From Actinoplanes oryzae (lineage in GTDB: Bacteria > Actinomycetota > Actinomycetes > Mycobacteriales > Micromonosporaceae), in contig NZ_JAUQWH010000010.1 in assembly GCF_030757795.1 (NCBI RefSeq), positions 34,929 to 98,928 on the forward strand: 64,000 bases of DNA, written 5' to 3'. Numbering within the stretch: the first letter of the stretch is position 1; each line of letters begins with the position of its first letter. Under the pieces are notes generated by a model that was given only the letters and a program-made list of their open reading frames with translations, was not told the DNA's origin and ran no database searches. Positions 35,050 to 43,501 of this stretch are shown piece by piece. The position numbers and the translations under genes are program-made.

Positions 35050-35952
35050 GTGAGTGAGTCTCCTGTGACAGCGCCCGTCTGCTATCGGCACCCGGGCAGG
35101 GAGACCTACGTCCGCTGCACCCGCTGTGAGCGGCCCATCTGTCCCGACTGCATGAACGCGGCGTCGGTGGGCCACCAGTGCCCGGAGTGCGTCGCCGAGG
35201 GGCGGCGCACTCAACGGGCGGCGCGCACGGCCTTCGGCGGCAGCTCCGCCGGTCAGGCCGGCGTGGCCACCAAGAGCCTCATCGGCCTCAACGTCGCCGT
35301 GATGATCCTCTCGATCCTCTCGTCGGGCGGCGGCAGCGCCATCGCCGGCGGCGGCTTCGGCGGCCTCTTCGGCAGCTCCACCCCGCTGCTCAACTGGGGC
35401 GCGGTGCTGAGCTACAGCAACTTCGGCGTCACCGGCATCGCGGGCAACGACGAGTGGTACAGGCTGGTCACCGCCATGTTCCTGCACTACGGCGTCATCC
35501 ACCTGGCCCTCAACATGTACGCCCTGTGGATCCTCGGCCGCGAGCTGGAACGCGCCCTCGGCCCCCTGCGCTTCACCGGCCTCTACCTGCTGGCCGGCCT
35601 CGGCGGCAACGTGGCGGCCTACGTCTTCGCCGGCCCCGACGCCCGCACGGCCGGCGCCTCGACCGCCGTCTTCGGCCTGATGGCCGCGATGCTGGTGCTC
35701 CTCAAGCGGCTCAACCTGAGCATCGCGCCGATCCTGCCGGTCATCGTCATCAACGTCATCTTCACGCTGACCATCAGCGGCATCTCGATCCCGGGCCACC
35801 TCGGCGGCCTGGCCACCGGCTTCCTCGCGGCGGTGGTGCTGGCCTACGCCCCGCGCGACCGCCGCAACCTCGTCCAGGGCATCGGCCTGGCCGCCCTCTT
35901 CGTCCTCCTGCTGGCCGTCGCCATCGCCCGCACGGTCTACCTGACCACATAG
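35050..35952 (+). CDS. Rhomboid intramembrane serine protease with N-terminal zinc finger
   Basis: 300 residues. An N-terminal Cys/His cluster (CYRHPGRETYVRCTRC, CPDCM, CPEC) is a B-box-like zinc finger. Six membrane helices follow with the catalytic dyad Ser204 (GASTAVFGL) and His250 (PGHLGGLATG). It cleaves membrane proteins within the bilayer. GTG start. The substrate is unknown. Confidence 0.94.
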   Translation: MSESPVTAPVCYRHPGRETYVRCTRCERPICPDCMNAASVGHQCPECVAEGRRTQRAARTAFGGSSAGQAGVATKSLIGLNVAVMILSILSSGGGSAIAGGGFGGLFGSSTPLLNWGAVLSYSNFGVTGIAGNDEWYRLVTAMFLHYGVIHLALNMYALWILGRELERALGPLRFTGLYLLAGLGGNVAAYVFAGPDARTAGASTAVFGLMAAMLVLLKRLNLSIAPILPVIVINVIFTLTISGISIPGHLGGLATGFLAAVVLAYAPRDRRNLVQGIGLAALFVLLLAVAIARTVYLTT

Positions 35953-35977
35953 CCTGCCCGATCGCCGTCGGCGGCTG

Positions 35978-37021
35978 TCAGCGCATCCGGTTGACGGCGT
36001 CCGCGAGTGACGCCGCAACATCTGGCCGGGAGAAGTCCCACACCATCAGCAGCCCCTGGGCGGTCGTCAGAGTCAGCCGTCCGTAGAGCATGATCGGCAA
36101 CTGCCGGTTGTTGTTGAACCTGCGGTCGGGGCCGCCCGACTTGTTGACGAAGCGCCAAGTCGTGCCGACGCATTGAGCATCGGTGGGTGGTGAGTCGCTC
36201 TCGATGAAGCGCTGGGCTTCCATGTGAGCGCTGATCGCGGCATAAGGCACGTCGGCGAACTGCTTCCCGTGCTGCACCAGGACACGGTCCGGAAGGAAGA
36301 ACAAGGACCTGTCCTTGCCATGGATGCTGGGCACGGCGATGTTCGTGACGAGCACCGGAGGTCCGGCCAGATCGAGTCGCCCCGCGCTGCGGCGGATCAG
36401 CGCACCGGCACCGGCATTGACCTTCCGTTGATGCGTGGTGTGGAGGGCACCTTCCGCCTCCACCTGCCATACGCGCTGAACATTGCTGACGAAGCCGTTG
36501 CTGCCGGTGAAGCTTTCGTAACGTGCTGCGGGCGCGTCCTCTACCTGGTAGAACACGACGACCGAGCGCCGGGCGACGTCTCGTTGTCGTATCCACCAGA
36601 TGCCAGGCGCAGCTAGGAACAGCAACAGCAGTCCGAGGGGCGCTGAGGCGAGAGCGATCAGGACGGTGACTGCGGTGATCCACGGCCACAGTGGCTTCCG
36701 GCGAGCCGCGGCTTGGATCTGCTGAAGCAGGTCGGACGGGTGGGCAGCGACAAGATTCTGCACGGGTGTTCCGGCCAGCTCGCGCATGAAGACGCTGTGC
36801 GGATTCGCCGGATGGGAGGGCACCAGAGGCTGTCGGGCAGCAGGCTTGACCATCTGTCCGCCGAAGTAGCTGGTTCCCGGCCCGGCAACCCGGACGTAAT
36901 TGCCGCGTGGGCCCGTGCCGACGCGGAAGCCGGGCACGCCGGCCGAGATCCCGACGCCCGCGGGCGACAGGGTGAACCGGAAAGGACCTGCTCTGAGACT
37001 GGTCCGCAGATAGAAGCCCAT
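35978..37021 (-). CDS. DUF4236-domain membrane protein
   Basis: 347 residues. The N-terminus MGFYLRTSLRAGPFRFTLSP then GVGISAGVPG is the DUF4236 signature. Two adjacent hydrophobic segments lie at about 110-145 (PWITAVTVLIALASAPLGLL), followed by a soluble C-terminal domain of about 200 residues. Function unknown. The ATG at 37021 is set by the DUF4236 start. Base composition is slightly less GC-rich than its neighbours, hinting at later acquisition. Confidence 0.8.
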   Translation of the reverse strand: MGFYLRTSLRAGPFRFTLSPAGVGISAGVPGFRVGTGPRGNYVRVAGPGTSYFGGQMVKPAARQPLVPSHPANPHSVFMRELAGTPVQNLVAAHPSDLLQQIQAAARRKPLWPWITAVTVLIALASAPLGLLLLFLAAPGIWWIRQRDVARRSVVVFYQVEDAPAARYESFTGSNGFVSNVQRVWQVEAEGALHTTHQRKVNAGAGALIRRSAGRLDLAGPPVLVTNIAVPSIHGKDRSLFFLPDRVLVQHGKQFADVPYAAISAHMEAQRFIESDSPPTDAQCVGTTWRFVNKSGGPDRRFNNNRQLPIMLYGRLTLTTAQGLLMVWDFSRPDVAASLADAVNRMR

Positions 37022-37177
37022 GTCACGCTCACAGTGTTCGCGGCAATCCGTCAGCGGCACGAACGATAACGAGCATGCTGACGGGCCGTGCCCTGATCCG
37101 CCGAAGCCTGGACCTTCGGCTCGGCGGTCGCCACCTTCGGTCGAGCGGTTCTGCGTCGAGCCGAGGCGGCGGGTGAG

Positions 37178-37606
37178 TTATGAGCGGTTTGTCGCTTGAA
37201 GGCGCAGCTGGTTGAGGGCCTGGGCGACCTCTTCCGGGTCGGCGCCCAGCTCGTGGATGGTGAAGAGGTGCAGGCTCTCGCCGGCGTCGATCTCGAGGAG
37301 CTCGCTGCGGATGCCGCGGTGGTTGCGGCGGTCCACGCGGATGCGCTCGATCGCCGGCCACGGCAGGTGGCGGCGGGCGGCGTAGCCGACGACCACGGTG
37401 ATGCCGGTCTCGTCCGCGGTGAGGCGGACCGGGCGGATCAGGTCGCGCAGGGCCCACAGGGCCAGGCCGGCCGCGGTGGCCAGGGCCAGCACCCATTGGA
37501 TCGGGTCGTCGCCGCCGAAGGCCACCACGAGGACCACGAGGGCGACCGCGCCGAGCAGCTTCGTCACCGGGAGGACGGGCTTCACCCGCCACTGGAGAGG
37601 CGCCAT
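37178..37606 (-). CDS. PH-like domain membrane protein
   Basis: 142 residues. Two N-terminal membrane helices (LLGAVALVVLVVAFGG and WVLALATAAGLALWAL) and a C-terminal bacterial PH-like domain (VRLTADETGITVVVGYAARR, LPWPAIERIRVD). Small proteins of this type are widespread in actinomycetes; role unknown. The ATG at 37606 is the only sensible start. It is divergent from the thiolase gene, 30 bases away. Confidence 0.82.
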   Translation of the reverse strand: MAPLQWRVKPVLPVTKLLGAVALVVLVVAFGGDDPIQWVLALATAAGLALWALRDLIRPVRLTADETGITVVVGYAARRHLPWPAIERIRVDRRNHRGIRSELLEIDAGESLHLFTIHELGADPEEVAQALNQLRLQATNRS

Positions 37607-37636
37607 GGTCCCCACTATGGCAGTACCGTCGACGGT

Positions 37637-38761
37637 ATGCGTGATGCGGTGATCGTGGGTGCGGTGCGGACTCCGGTCGGGCGGCGGCGGGGCGGGCTGT
37701 CGGGGGTCCATCCGGTCGAGCTGTCGGCGGTCGTGCTGCGCGAGCTGGCGGCGCGGAGCGGCCTGGACCCGGCCGACGTCGAGGACGTGCTCTGGGGCTG
37801 CGTCTCCCAGGTCGGCGAGCAGTCGTGGAACATCGGGCGCAACGCCGTGCTGGCCGCCGGCTGGCCGGAGCAGGTGCCCGGCACGACGATGGACCGGCAG
37901 TGCGGGTCGAGCCAGCAGGCCCTGCACGTGGCGGCCGCGACGGTGATCTCCGGGCAGGCCGATCTCGTGGTCGCCGGCGGTGTCGAGTCGATGAGCCGGG
38001 TGCCCATGGGCTCCAGCAACCAGGATCAGGACCCCTACGGCCCGTCGATCAAGGCCCGCTACGGCACCGATTCCTTCGACCAGGGCGTCGGCGCGGAGAT
38101 GATCGCCGAGCGCTGGGGCTTCAGCCGGGCCCAGCTCGACGAGTACGCCCTCGGCAGTCACGCCGCCGCCGCCGAGGCGCAGGACGCGTTCGAGGCCGAG
38201 ATCGTCCCCGTGGAGGGCGTCGGCCGGGACGAGGGCATCCGGCGCGACACGTCGCTGGAGAAGCTGGGTCAGCTGAAGACTCCCTTCAAGGCGGACGGCG
38301 TCGTCACGGCCGGCTCGGCCTCGCAGATCTCCGACGGCGCCGCCGCCCTGGCCGTCACCACCTCCGACTGGGCGCGGGCGCACGGGCTGACGCCGCTGGC
38401 CCGGGTGCACACCGCCGTCGTGGCGGCCGACGATCCGGTGATCATGCTGACCGCGCCGATCCCGGCCACCGCCAAGGCGCTCAAGCGGTCCGGGCTGAGC
38501 CTGGACGACATCGGCGTCTACGAGGTCAACGAGGCCTTCGCGCCCGTGCCGCTGGCGTGGCTCGCCGAGACCGGCGCCGACCCGGCCCGGCTGAATCCGC
38601 GCGGCGGGGCTATCGCGCTGGGTCACCCGCTCGGGGCCTCCGGCGCGCGGATCATGACGACGATGCTGCACCACATGAGACGGTCCGGCATCGCATATGG
38701 CCTGCAGACGATGTGTGAGGGCGGCGGAATGGCCAACGCGACGATCGTCGAGGCGCTGTAA
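37637..38761 (+). CDS. Thiolase (acetyl-CoA C-acyltransferase family)
   Basis: 374 residues. Catalytic residues are Cys89 (DRQCGSSQQALH), His330 (ALGHPLGASGAR) and Cys360 (QTMCEGGGMANA). It catalyses reversible cleavage or condensation of acyl-CoA and acetyl-CoA, in fatty acid breakdown or acetoacetyl-CoA formation. No other beta-oxidation gene is adjacent, so the pathway is uncertain. ATG start. Confidence 0.95.
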   Translation: MRDAVIVGAVRTPVGRRRGGLSGVHPVELSAVVLRELAARSGLDPADVEDVLWGCVSQVGEQSWNIGRNAVLAAGWPEQVPGTTMDRQCGSSQQALHVAAATVISGQADLVVAGGVESMSRVPMGSSNQDQDPYGPSIKARYGTDSFDQGVGAEMIAERWGFSRAQLDEYALGSHAAAAEAQDAFEAEIVPVEGVGRDEGIRRDTSLEKLGQLKTPFKADGVVTAGSASQISDGAAALAVTTSDWARAHGLTPLARVHTAVVAADDPVIMLTAPIPATAKALKRSGLSLDDIGVYEVNEAFAPVPLAWLAETGADPARLNPRGGAIALGHPLGASGARIMTTMLHHMRRSGIAYGLQTMCEGGGMANATIVEAL

Positions 38762-38833
38762 CGCCCGCCGGGTCGACGACAAGTTCCTCGAAACAAGCCG
38801 ACTCTTCCCCGGTGAACCACCGTTAAACGCGGC

Positions 38834-39274
38834 ATGGACGTGTTCTCCCGTACGTTCCTCCCCGCCGCCGCCGAAGCCGGTGTGGCCATTCCCACCGTGA
38901 GCCGGCACCTGCCGGTCTTCCGCCGCTGCGTCGAGCCGGACGACACCACCGTGCTGGTGACCCGCTGCGCGAACCCCGACCGGCCGTTCGCCGGCGAGTA
39001 CCTCCTGCTGCTGACCCAGCGGCGCCTGGTCGTCACGCACGAGACGCGGATGCTGCGCCGCCTGCGCCTGCACCTCAACGCCCACCTGCGCCACCTGAGC
39101 GACGTCACGTGGAGTCCCGACTCCCGGCAGACGGCGCTCGAGGTGGCGGCCACGGCGATCGACGGGGTGCGGGAGCGCTTCCGGGTCCGGGTGCCGGAGC
39201 CCGACCGCGTCTGGCACTTCGACGCGCTCCTCAAGCAGGTCTTCCGCGAGCGACCCCCGGCCCTGACCGCCTAG
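38834..39274 (+). CDS. Conserved protein of unknown function
   Basis: 146 residues, no signal peptide or membrane helix. Arg-rich, with a beta-rich central part (YLLLLTQRRLVVTHETRMLR) that suggests a PH-like or small beta-barrel fold. Its stop overlaps the stop of the convergent transketolase gene by 4 bases. No family identified. Confidence 0.65.
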   Translation: MDVFSRTFLPAAAEAGVAIPTVSRHLPVFRRCVEPDDTTVLVTRCANPDRPFAGEYLLLLTQRRLVVTHETRMLRRLRLHLNAHLRHLSDVTWSPDSRQTALEVAATAIDGVRERFRVRVPEPDRVWHFDALLKQVFRERPPALTA

Positions 39275-40143
39275 AGAAACTCCTCGATCGAGCGGCGCAG
39301 ACCCATGGCGTCGAGGCCGTGGTGCGCGGCGTGGTCGGCGGGCGTCCCGTAGCCGCGATGCTCGGTGCGGCTCACCCCGAGGTGCAACGACCGATGCGGT
39401 ACGTGCGCCAGCGCGGCAGCGATCACCCGGCTGGACGTCCCGGCGAGGTACGGCTCCGCCACGATCACCTCGGTCGGATGCAGGGCGAGCAGACCTGCCG
39501 TGTCGAGGGGGCGGGGCGTGTTCGTGTAGGCCACCGTGACGTCGAGACCCCAGGTCGCCGCCAGCACGGGGTCGAGCATCGGGCCGACGGCGAGCACCAC
39601 GGCACCGGACGTGCCCCGGCGGATGACCTTGAGGTCCGTACCGGGGCAGGCCTTGGCGTTCTGGGTGGCGGAGAGGCGTACGTACACCCGATCGTCATGC
39701 CTCGCGGCGGCCCGCAGCATCTCGGCCGCCTCGTCCGCGTGCCCCGGCACGTGCACGGTCCAGCCCTCGAGCGTGTCGAGCAGCGCGACGTCGCCCGGCG
39801 ACTGGTGCGTGTAGCCCTCGGCCGAGGCGTCGTACGAGCCGCCGATCGTGACGATCACGGCGCCGGCGTCCTGGTGGCCGAGGTCGAGCTTGAGCTGCTC
39901 GTACGCGCGGTCGACGGCGAAGGGCGCGTACGAGTGCACGTAGGGCCGCAGCCCGGTCAGTGCGAGCCCGCCCGCCACCCCGGTCATCAGCTGCTCGCGG
40001 ATGCCCACGTTGAGCACCCGGTCGGGATGCCGACGGCGGGCCGGCTCGAACGCGTCGGCGGAGATGTCGGCGAGCACCAGCGCGGTGCGCGGGTCCTCGG
40101 CCAGCAGGGCGGTGGTCGTGGCGACGAAGGTTTCCCGCATCAT
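39271..40143 (-). CDS. Split transketolase, C-terminal subunit
   Basis: 290 residues. Contains the pyrimidine-binding domain (LADISADAF, VGIREQLMTGVAGGLALTGL with the Glu that activates thiamine diphosphate) and the C-terminal domain. It needs the N-terminal subunit encoded by the gene that it overlaps by ATGA at 40143. Together they make about 512 residues, short for a transketolase, so substrate may differ from the pentose-phosphate enzyme. A 1-deoxyxylulose synthase-like partner is less likely because of this split layout. Confidence 0.87.
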   Translation of the reverse strand: MMRETFVATTTALLAEDPRTALVLADISADAFEPARRRHPDRVLNVGIREQLMTGVAGGLALTGLRPYVHSYAPFAVDRAYEQLKLDLGHQDAGAVIVTIGGSYDASAEGYTHQSPGDVALLDTLEGWTVHVPGHADEAAEMLRAAARHDDRVYVRLSATQNAKACPGTDLKVIRRGTSGAVVLAVGPMLDPVLAATWGLDVTVAYTNTPRPLDTAGLLALHPTEVIVAEPYLAGTSSRVIAAALAHVPHRSLHLGVSRTEHRGYGTPADHAAHHGLDAMGLRRSIEEFL

Positions 40144-40811
40144 CACTGTCCCTTCGGCTCGACGCGGGCGATGACGACGTGCGGGCGGTCCGGGCGTTCC
40201 CGCAGGGCGGCGGCGATGTCGTCGTGATCGCGGCCGTCCACGTGCGAGACCTGCCAGCCCGGGAAGCGTACGGCGATCCCGCCCGGCCACCCGTGCGTCG
40301 CCGACTGGTTGTCGATCACGATCGCCGTCACCGGCAGCCCGACGGCGGCCAGATAGGCGATCGCCTCGTGGTTGCTGCCCTCGTCGAGCTCGGCGTCACC
40401 CAGCAGGACGAAGGTGCGCGTGCCGACGTACCCCTGGGCGCGCAGGCCGAGAGCGACGCCGGTGGCCAGGCCGAGCCCGTGTCCCAGCGAGCCTGTCCCC
40501 ACCTCGACGCCCGGCACCAGCACCCGGTCGGGGTGATGGCCCAGCGGGCTGCCGCGCCCGCCGATGTCGTCCAGCCACTCGGCGGGGAAGTAGCCCTTGG
40601 CGGCCAGCACGGCGTAGTAGGCGGCCGGTCCGTGTCCCTTCGACAGCAGGAACCTGTCCCGGTCGGGTGCGTCCACGGTCTCGGGTGAGATGCGCAGCAC
40701 GCGGTCGTAGAGGACCTGCAGCACGTCGAGCGTCGAGTACGCACTCGGCGCGTGCTTGCGGTCCGCGGTGATCCGGGCCATCACGTCTGGTCGTGCTTGC
40801 GTTACCGTCAT
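40143..40811 (-). CDS. Split transketolase, N-terminal subunit
   Basis: 222 residues. Thiamine-diphosphate-binding motif GDAELDEGSNHEA with metal-binding Asp; SKGHGPAAYYAVLAAKGYFP and GSLGHGLGLATGVALG are transketolase landmarks. The ATG at 40811 is preferred because the putative -10 (CAGTGT) ends 6 bases upstream, which would make the mRNA leaderless; no ribosome site is visible. An ORF extension to 40826 is unlikely. The divergent SoxR-like gene suggests redox control. Confidence 0.88.
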   Translation of the reverse strand: MTVTQARPDVMARITADRKHAPSAYSTLDVLQVLYDRVLRISPETVDAPDRDRFLLSKGHGPAAYYAVLAAKGYFPAEWLDDIGGRGSPLGHHPDRVLVPGVEVGTGSLGHGLGLATGVALGLRAQGYVGTRTFVLLGDAELDEGSNHEAIAYLAAVGLPVTAIVIDNQSATHGWPGGIAVRFPGWQVSHVDGRDHDDIAAALRERPDRPHVVIARVEPKGQ

Positions 40812-40817
40812 AGGCTC

Positions 40818-40848
40818 ACACTGCAAGTTGAAGTGAACTTCAGCTCAA
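40818..40848 (-). promoter_or_regulatory. MerR-type promoter for the split transketolase
   Basis: On the minus strand a -35 TTGAGC (40843-40848) and -10-like CAGTGT (40818-40823) are separated by exactly 19 bases (40824-40842). The overlong spacer contains the dyad TGAAGT-TC-ACTTCA. MerR-family activators need this 19-20 base spacing. The start of transcription would coincide with the transketolase ATG. Confidence 0.6.
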
Positions 40849-40857
40849 GGGGAGCCC

Positions 40858-41298
40858 GTGGACCTCCTGACGATCGGCGACATGGCGGCCCGCAGCGGCG
40901 TGGCCCAGTCGGCCCTGCGCTTCTACGAGCGCGAGGGCCTCATCCGCTCCACCCGGACGGGCGGCAACCAGCGCCGCTACGAGCGCCACGAGCTGCGCCG
41001 GATCGCCTTCATCCGCATCGCCCAGCAGGTCGGCGTGTCGCTCGAGGAGATCCGCGAGGCGCTCGCCGAGCTCCCCGACAACCGCACCCCGACCCGCGCC
41101 GACTGGGCCCGGCTGTCGGCCCGCTGGCAGCGCAAGCTCGAGGACCGCATCGCGATGATGGAACGCCTCCGCGATCAGCTGACGGGCTGCATCGGCTGCG
41201 GCTGCCTGTCCCTGCAGCGCTGCACCCTGGTCAACCCGTCGGACACCCTGGCCGCGAAGGGTCCGGGGCCGCAGCGGATCCTGCACGCCCCGGAGTGA
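40858..41298 (+). CDS. SoxR-like [2Fe-2S] MerR-family regulator, copy 1
   Basis: 146 residues. MerR winged helix-turn-helix (LLTIGDMAARSGVAQSALRF, then YEREGLI) followed by a dimerisation helix and the iron-sulfur motif CIGCGCLSLQRC with Cys111, 114, 116 and 122, exactly the SoxR spacing. Expected to sense redox-active compounds through cluster oxidation. GTG start with AAGGGGAG upstream. Likely controls the divergent split transketolase. Confidence 0.93.
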   Translation: MDLLTIGDMAARSGVAQSALRFYEREGLIRSTRTGGNQRRYERHELRRIAFIRIAQQVGVSLEEIREALAELPDNRTPTRADWARLSARWQRKLEDRIAMMERLRDQLTGCIGCGCLSLQRCTLVNPSDTLAAKGPGPQRILHAPE

Positions 41299-41304
41299 CG
41301 CCTG

Positions 41305-41727
41305 TCAGTACTCGGGGCAGATGTACTTGCGGACCGCGGCGAGGATCTTCTTGGCCTTGGTCTTGCCGAAGCCCTTCGGGTGCCCGGGGGAGGTGAAGCG
41401 CTGGTTCGTCGTGCTGATCAGCGAGGCCTGGTTGTCGGGGAATTCCTGCACGCTGCCGCACTGGTCCAGGCCGCGGTCGACGACCTGCTGCGTGCCGTCC
41501 TCGACGATCTCCGGGTCGATCCGCTTCAGGGCGGCGACGAACTTCCCGGCCGTCTTGTCGTCCGGCGCGGGCAGCACGTCCTCGTCCGGCGCCGCGGCCT
41601 TGGAGACCGGCGCGGCTGCGGCCGGCGCCTCGACGGCGGCCTTGTCGGTCGCCGGCTCGGCGCTGTTGCCGCACCCGGCCAGCGCAATCGATGCGGCCAC
41701 CAGCACCGCGACGTGACGAGCCCTCAC
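41305..41727 (-). CDS. Small lipoprotein, DUF732-like
   Basis: 140 residues. A lipoprotein signal (HVAVLVAASIALAGCGNS, lipobox LAGC) followed by an Ala/Pro-rich linker and a C-terminal domain with two Cys (DQCGSV and YICPEY) and FVAALKRIDPEIVEDGT, resembling the DUF732 family of secreted actinobacterial proteins. GGGAGG lies about 6 bases before the GTG at 41727. Function unknown. Confidence 0.75.
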   Translation of the reverse strand: MRARHVAVLVAASIALAGCGNSAEPATDKAAVEAPAAAAPVSKAAAPDEDVLPAPDDKTAGKFVAALKRIDPEIVEDGTQQVVDRGLDQCGSVQEFPDNQASLISTTNQRFTSPGHPKGFGKTKAKKILAAVRKYICPEY

Positions 41728-41839
41728 GCGAACCTCCCGATTCCAACCTGGAGTAACCCGGAGGGCACGGTACGGGGTCACAGGCTCGACGAAAACCCCC
41801 TAACCGGTCAGTGGGAGAAGATCGCAGCTCAATGCCGAT

Positions 41840-42469
41840 CTATTTCGTGTCCACGACGCTCGCGTAGAGCAGGTAGCGCGTCACACTCACCGGCCGCACG
41901 CCCGGCATGCTCCGGACGCGGTCCCACAACGGGCCCGCCGAGACGGAGGCGCCTCCCGTCGCGGCGAGGGCCCGGCGGTGCGCCTCCGGGCTCTCCCACT
42001 CGGCGTAGTTCAGGACGCGGCGGCCGTCCGTACTGATGTGGAAGAAGGCCCCGAGGCCGCCCGGCGGCAGATCAATGTCCCCCGCCAGGGCCGTGAAGAC
42101 CGCATCGATCCAGGTACGCGCCAGATCGGCGCCGGTCGTGTCCACCCGGACGAAGACCGCCGCGCCCGGCTCCACCGGCACCGGCCCCGTCCCGCGATGC
42201 AGCTGGTAGACGGCCCGATCGTGGCTCTCCGCCCCGGTCACGGTGAGATCGGGGAGCTCCGGCTCGACGGTCCACTGTGCGTAGTCGCGGACCAGGTCGC
42301 CGTCGGCGTCGACGAAGACCGACCAGCCCAGCAGGCCCTCCGGCCACGGCTCGCGCCGGCGGGTGGCCAGCAGCTCCGCCGCGACATCCTCCTTGTCCGC
42401 GCCCCGCCATTCCCCGGTCACGGCGAAGGCCGCTCGGCCCGGCTCGGGAAAACGGTCACTGCGCTGCAT
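41840..42469 (-). CDS. Two-domain antibiotic-biosynthesis-monooxygenase (ABM)-like protein
   Basis: 209 residues. Two tandem dABM-like domains (about 1-105 and 106-209), each with a beta-sheet containing a FFHISTDGRRVLNYAEWESP-type strand. ABM domains oxidise or bind aromatic quinol-like compounds without cofactor. The ATG at 42469 has GGGGGAG 5 bases upstream; an alternative GTG at 42475 overlaps the reductase stop. Operon with the FMN reductase. Confidence 0.78.
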   Translation of the reverse strand: MQRSDRFPEPGRAAFAVTGEWRGADKEDVAAELLATRRREPWPEGLLGWSVFVDADGDLVRDYAQWTVEPELPDLTVTGAESHDRAVYQLHRGTGPVPVEPGAAVFVRVDTTGADLARTWIDAVFTALAGDIDLPPGGLGAFFHISTDGRRVLNYAEWESPEAHRRALAATGGASVSAGPLWDRVRSMPGVRPVSVTRYLLYASVVDTK

Positions 42470-42471
42470 GG

Positions 42472-43011
42472 TCACTCCCCCCGCGATCCCGGGTACGGCC
42501 GAAGCGCCCGAGCCTCCCGCAACGTCACGCCCCACCACGCCAGCCCGTCGAGCAGGCGGCGCGCGGCGACCGTGCTCGCGGGGTCCAGGGGGCGCCCGTC
42601 CAGCCCGAAGCAGCTCCGTCCACCGTGGAAGCTGACCGTGTCCCGGATCGTGTGCGCGTGCAGCTCCGCGAAGACGGGCCGCAGGTGCTCGACCGCGCGA
42701 AGCCCGCCGGACAGGCCCCCGTACGAGACGAAGCCCACCGGCTTGGCCTGCCACTCCGCCCGGTGGTCGTCGACGAGGGCCTTGAGCGGTGCGGGATAGC
42801 TGTGGTTGTACTCGGGCGTGACGACGGCGAACGCGTCCGCGAGGTCGAGTTGCTTGGTGACGGAGCCGGGGCCGAGCGGGTCGACGAGATCCGCGTCGAG
42901 GTCCGGCCGCCGGGTGATCTCGTCGGTCAGCCAGCCGGCCACGGTGGGCCCGAAGCGCCCCTCCCGGGTGCTGCCCACGATGACGGCGATGCGTAGAGGC
43001 GAGTTCTGCAT
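42472..43011 (-). CDS. NAD(P)H-dependent FMN reductase
   Basis: 179 residues, flavodoxin-like fold. The FMN phosphate loop is IVGSTREGRFGP and the isoalloxazine loop is TPEYNHSYPAPLKA. Such enzymes reduce quinones, azo compounds or metals with NADPH. The ATG at 43011 follows CCGGAGGC. Its promoter has the 19-base spacing of a SoxR target, and the SoxR-like gene diverges from it. Confidence 0.92.
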   Translation of the reverse strand: MQNSPLRIAVIVGSTREGRFGPTVAGWLTDEITRRPDLDADLVDPLGPGSVTKQLDLADAFAVVTPEYNHSYPAPLKALVDDHRAEWQAKPVGFVSYGGLSGGLRAVEHLRPVFAELHAHTIRDTVSFHGGRSCFGLDGRPLDPASTVAARRLLDGLAWWGVTLREARALRPYPGSRGE

Positions 43012-43019
43012 GCCTCCGG

Positions 43020-43050
43020 ACGCTAGAACCCCAACTAATGTTGAGGTCAA
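43020..43050 (-). promoter_or_regulatory. SoxR-type promoter for the FMN reductase operon
   Basis: Minus strand -35 TTGACC (43045-43050) and -10 TAGCGT (43020-43025) with a 19-base spacer (43026-43044). Across the -35/spacer is the dyad CCTCAACATTAGTTGGGG (43029-43046), which matches the enteric soxbox at about 13 of 18 positions. The transcript would begin just before the reductase ATG. Confidence 0.68.
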
Positions 43051-43069
43051 GCGAACGGGAGGCGGCGTC

Positions 43070-43501
43070 ATGGAACTCACGGTGGGTCAACTGGCCGAGC
43101 GCAGCGGCGTGGCCGTGTCGGCGCTGCACTTCTTCGAGCGGCAGGGGCTGCTGGCCAGCACGCGCACCGCGGGGAACCAGCGGCGTTACCGGCGGGACGC
43201 GCTGCGCCGGGTCGCCTTCATCCGCATCGCCCAGCGGGTCGGCATCCCCCTCAAGGAGGTCGCCGCCATCCTGGCGCTGCTGCCGGACAACCGCACGCCG
43301 ACCCGCGAGGACTGGGCGCGGGTGTCGCAGTGCTGGCAGGAGGAGCTCGACCGGCGCATGCGGCACCTGCAACAGCTCCGCGACGACTTCACCGCGTGCG
43401 TGGGGTGCGGCTGCATGTCGCTCGCCGCCTGCCCCCTCGTCAACCCGGGCGACACGCTGGGCCGCGAGGGCGCCGGCCCGCGCCGCCTCCTCACCGACTG
43501 A
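43070..43501 (+). CDS. SoxR-like [2Fe-2S] MerR-family regulator, copy 2
   Basis: 143 residues, close paralogue of the regulator at 40858. N-terminal winged HTH (LTVGQLAERSGVAVSALHFF), long coiled helix and the cluster CVGCGCMSLAAC (Cys110, 113, 115 and 121). The ATG has GGGAGG about 7 bases upstream. It presumably responds to redox-cycling agents and controls the divergent reductase-ABM operon and itself. Confidence 0.93.
   Translation: MELTVGQLAERSGVAVSALHFFERQGLLASTRTAGNQRRYRRDALRRVAFIRIAQRVGIPLKEVAAILALLPDNRTPTREDWARVSQCWQEELDRRMRHLQQLRDDFTACVGCGCMSLAACPLVNPGDTLGREGAGPRRLLTD

Noticed and set aside
32039..35952. Complete type VII secretion locus
   Set aside because: Only eccB is present; the neighbours are a basic membrane protein, a cyclophilin and a rhomboid.
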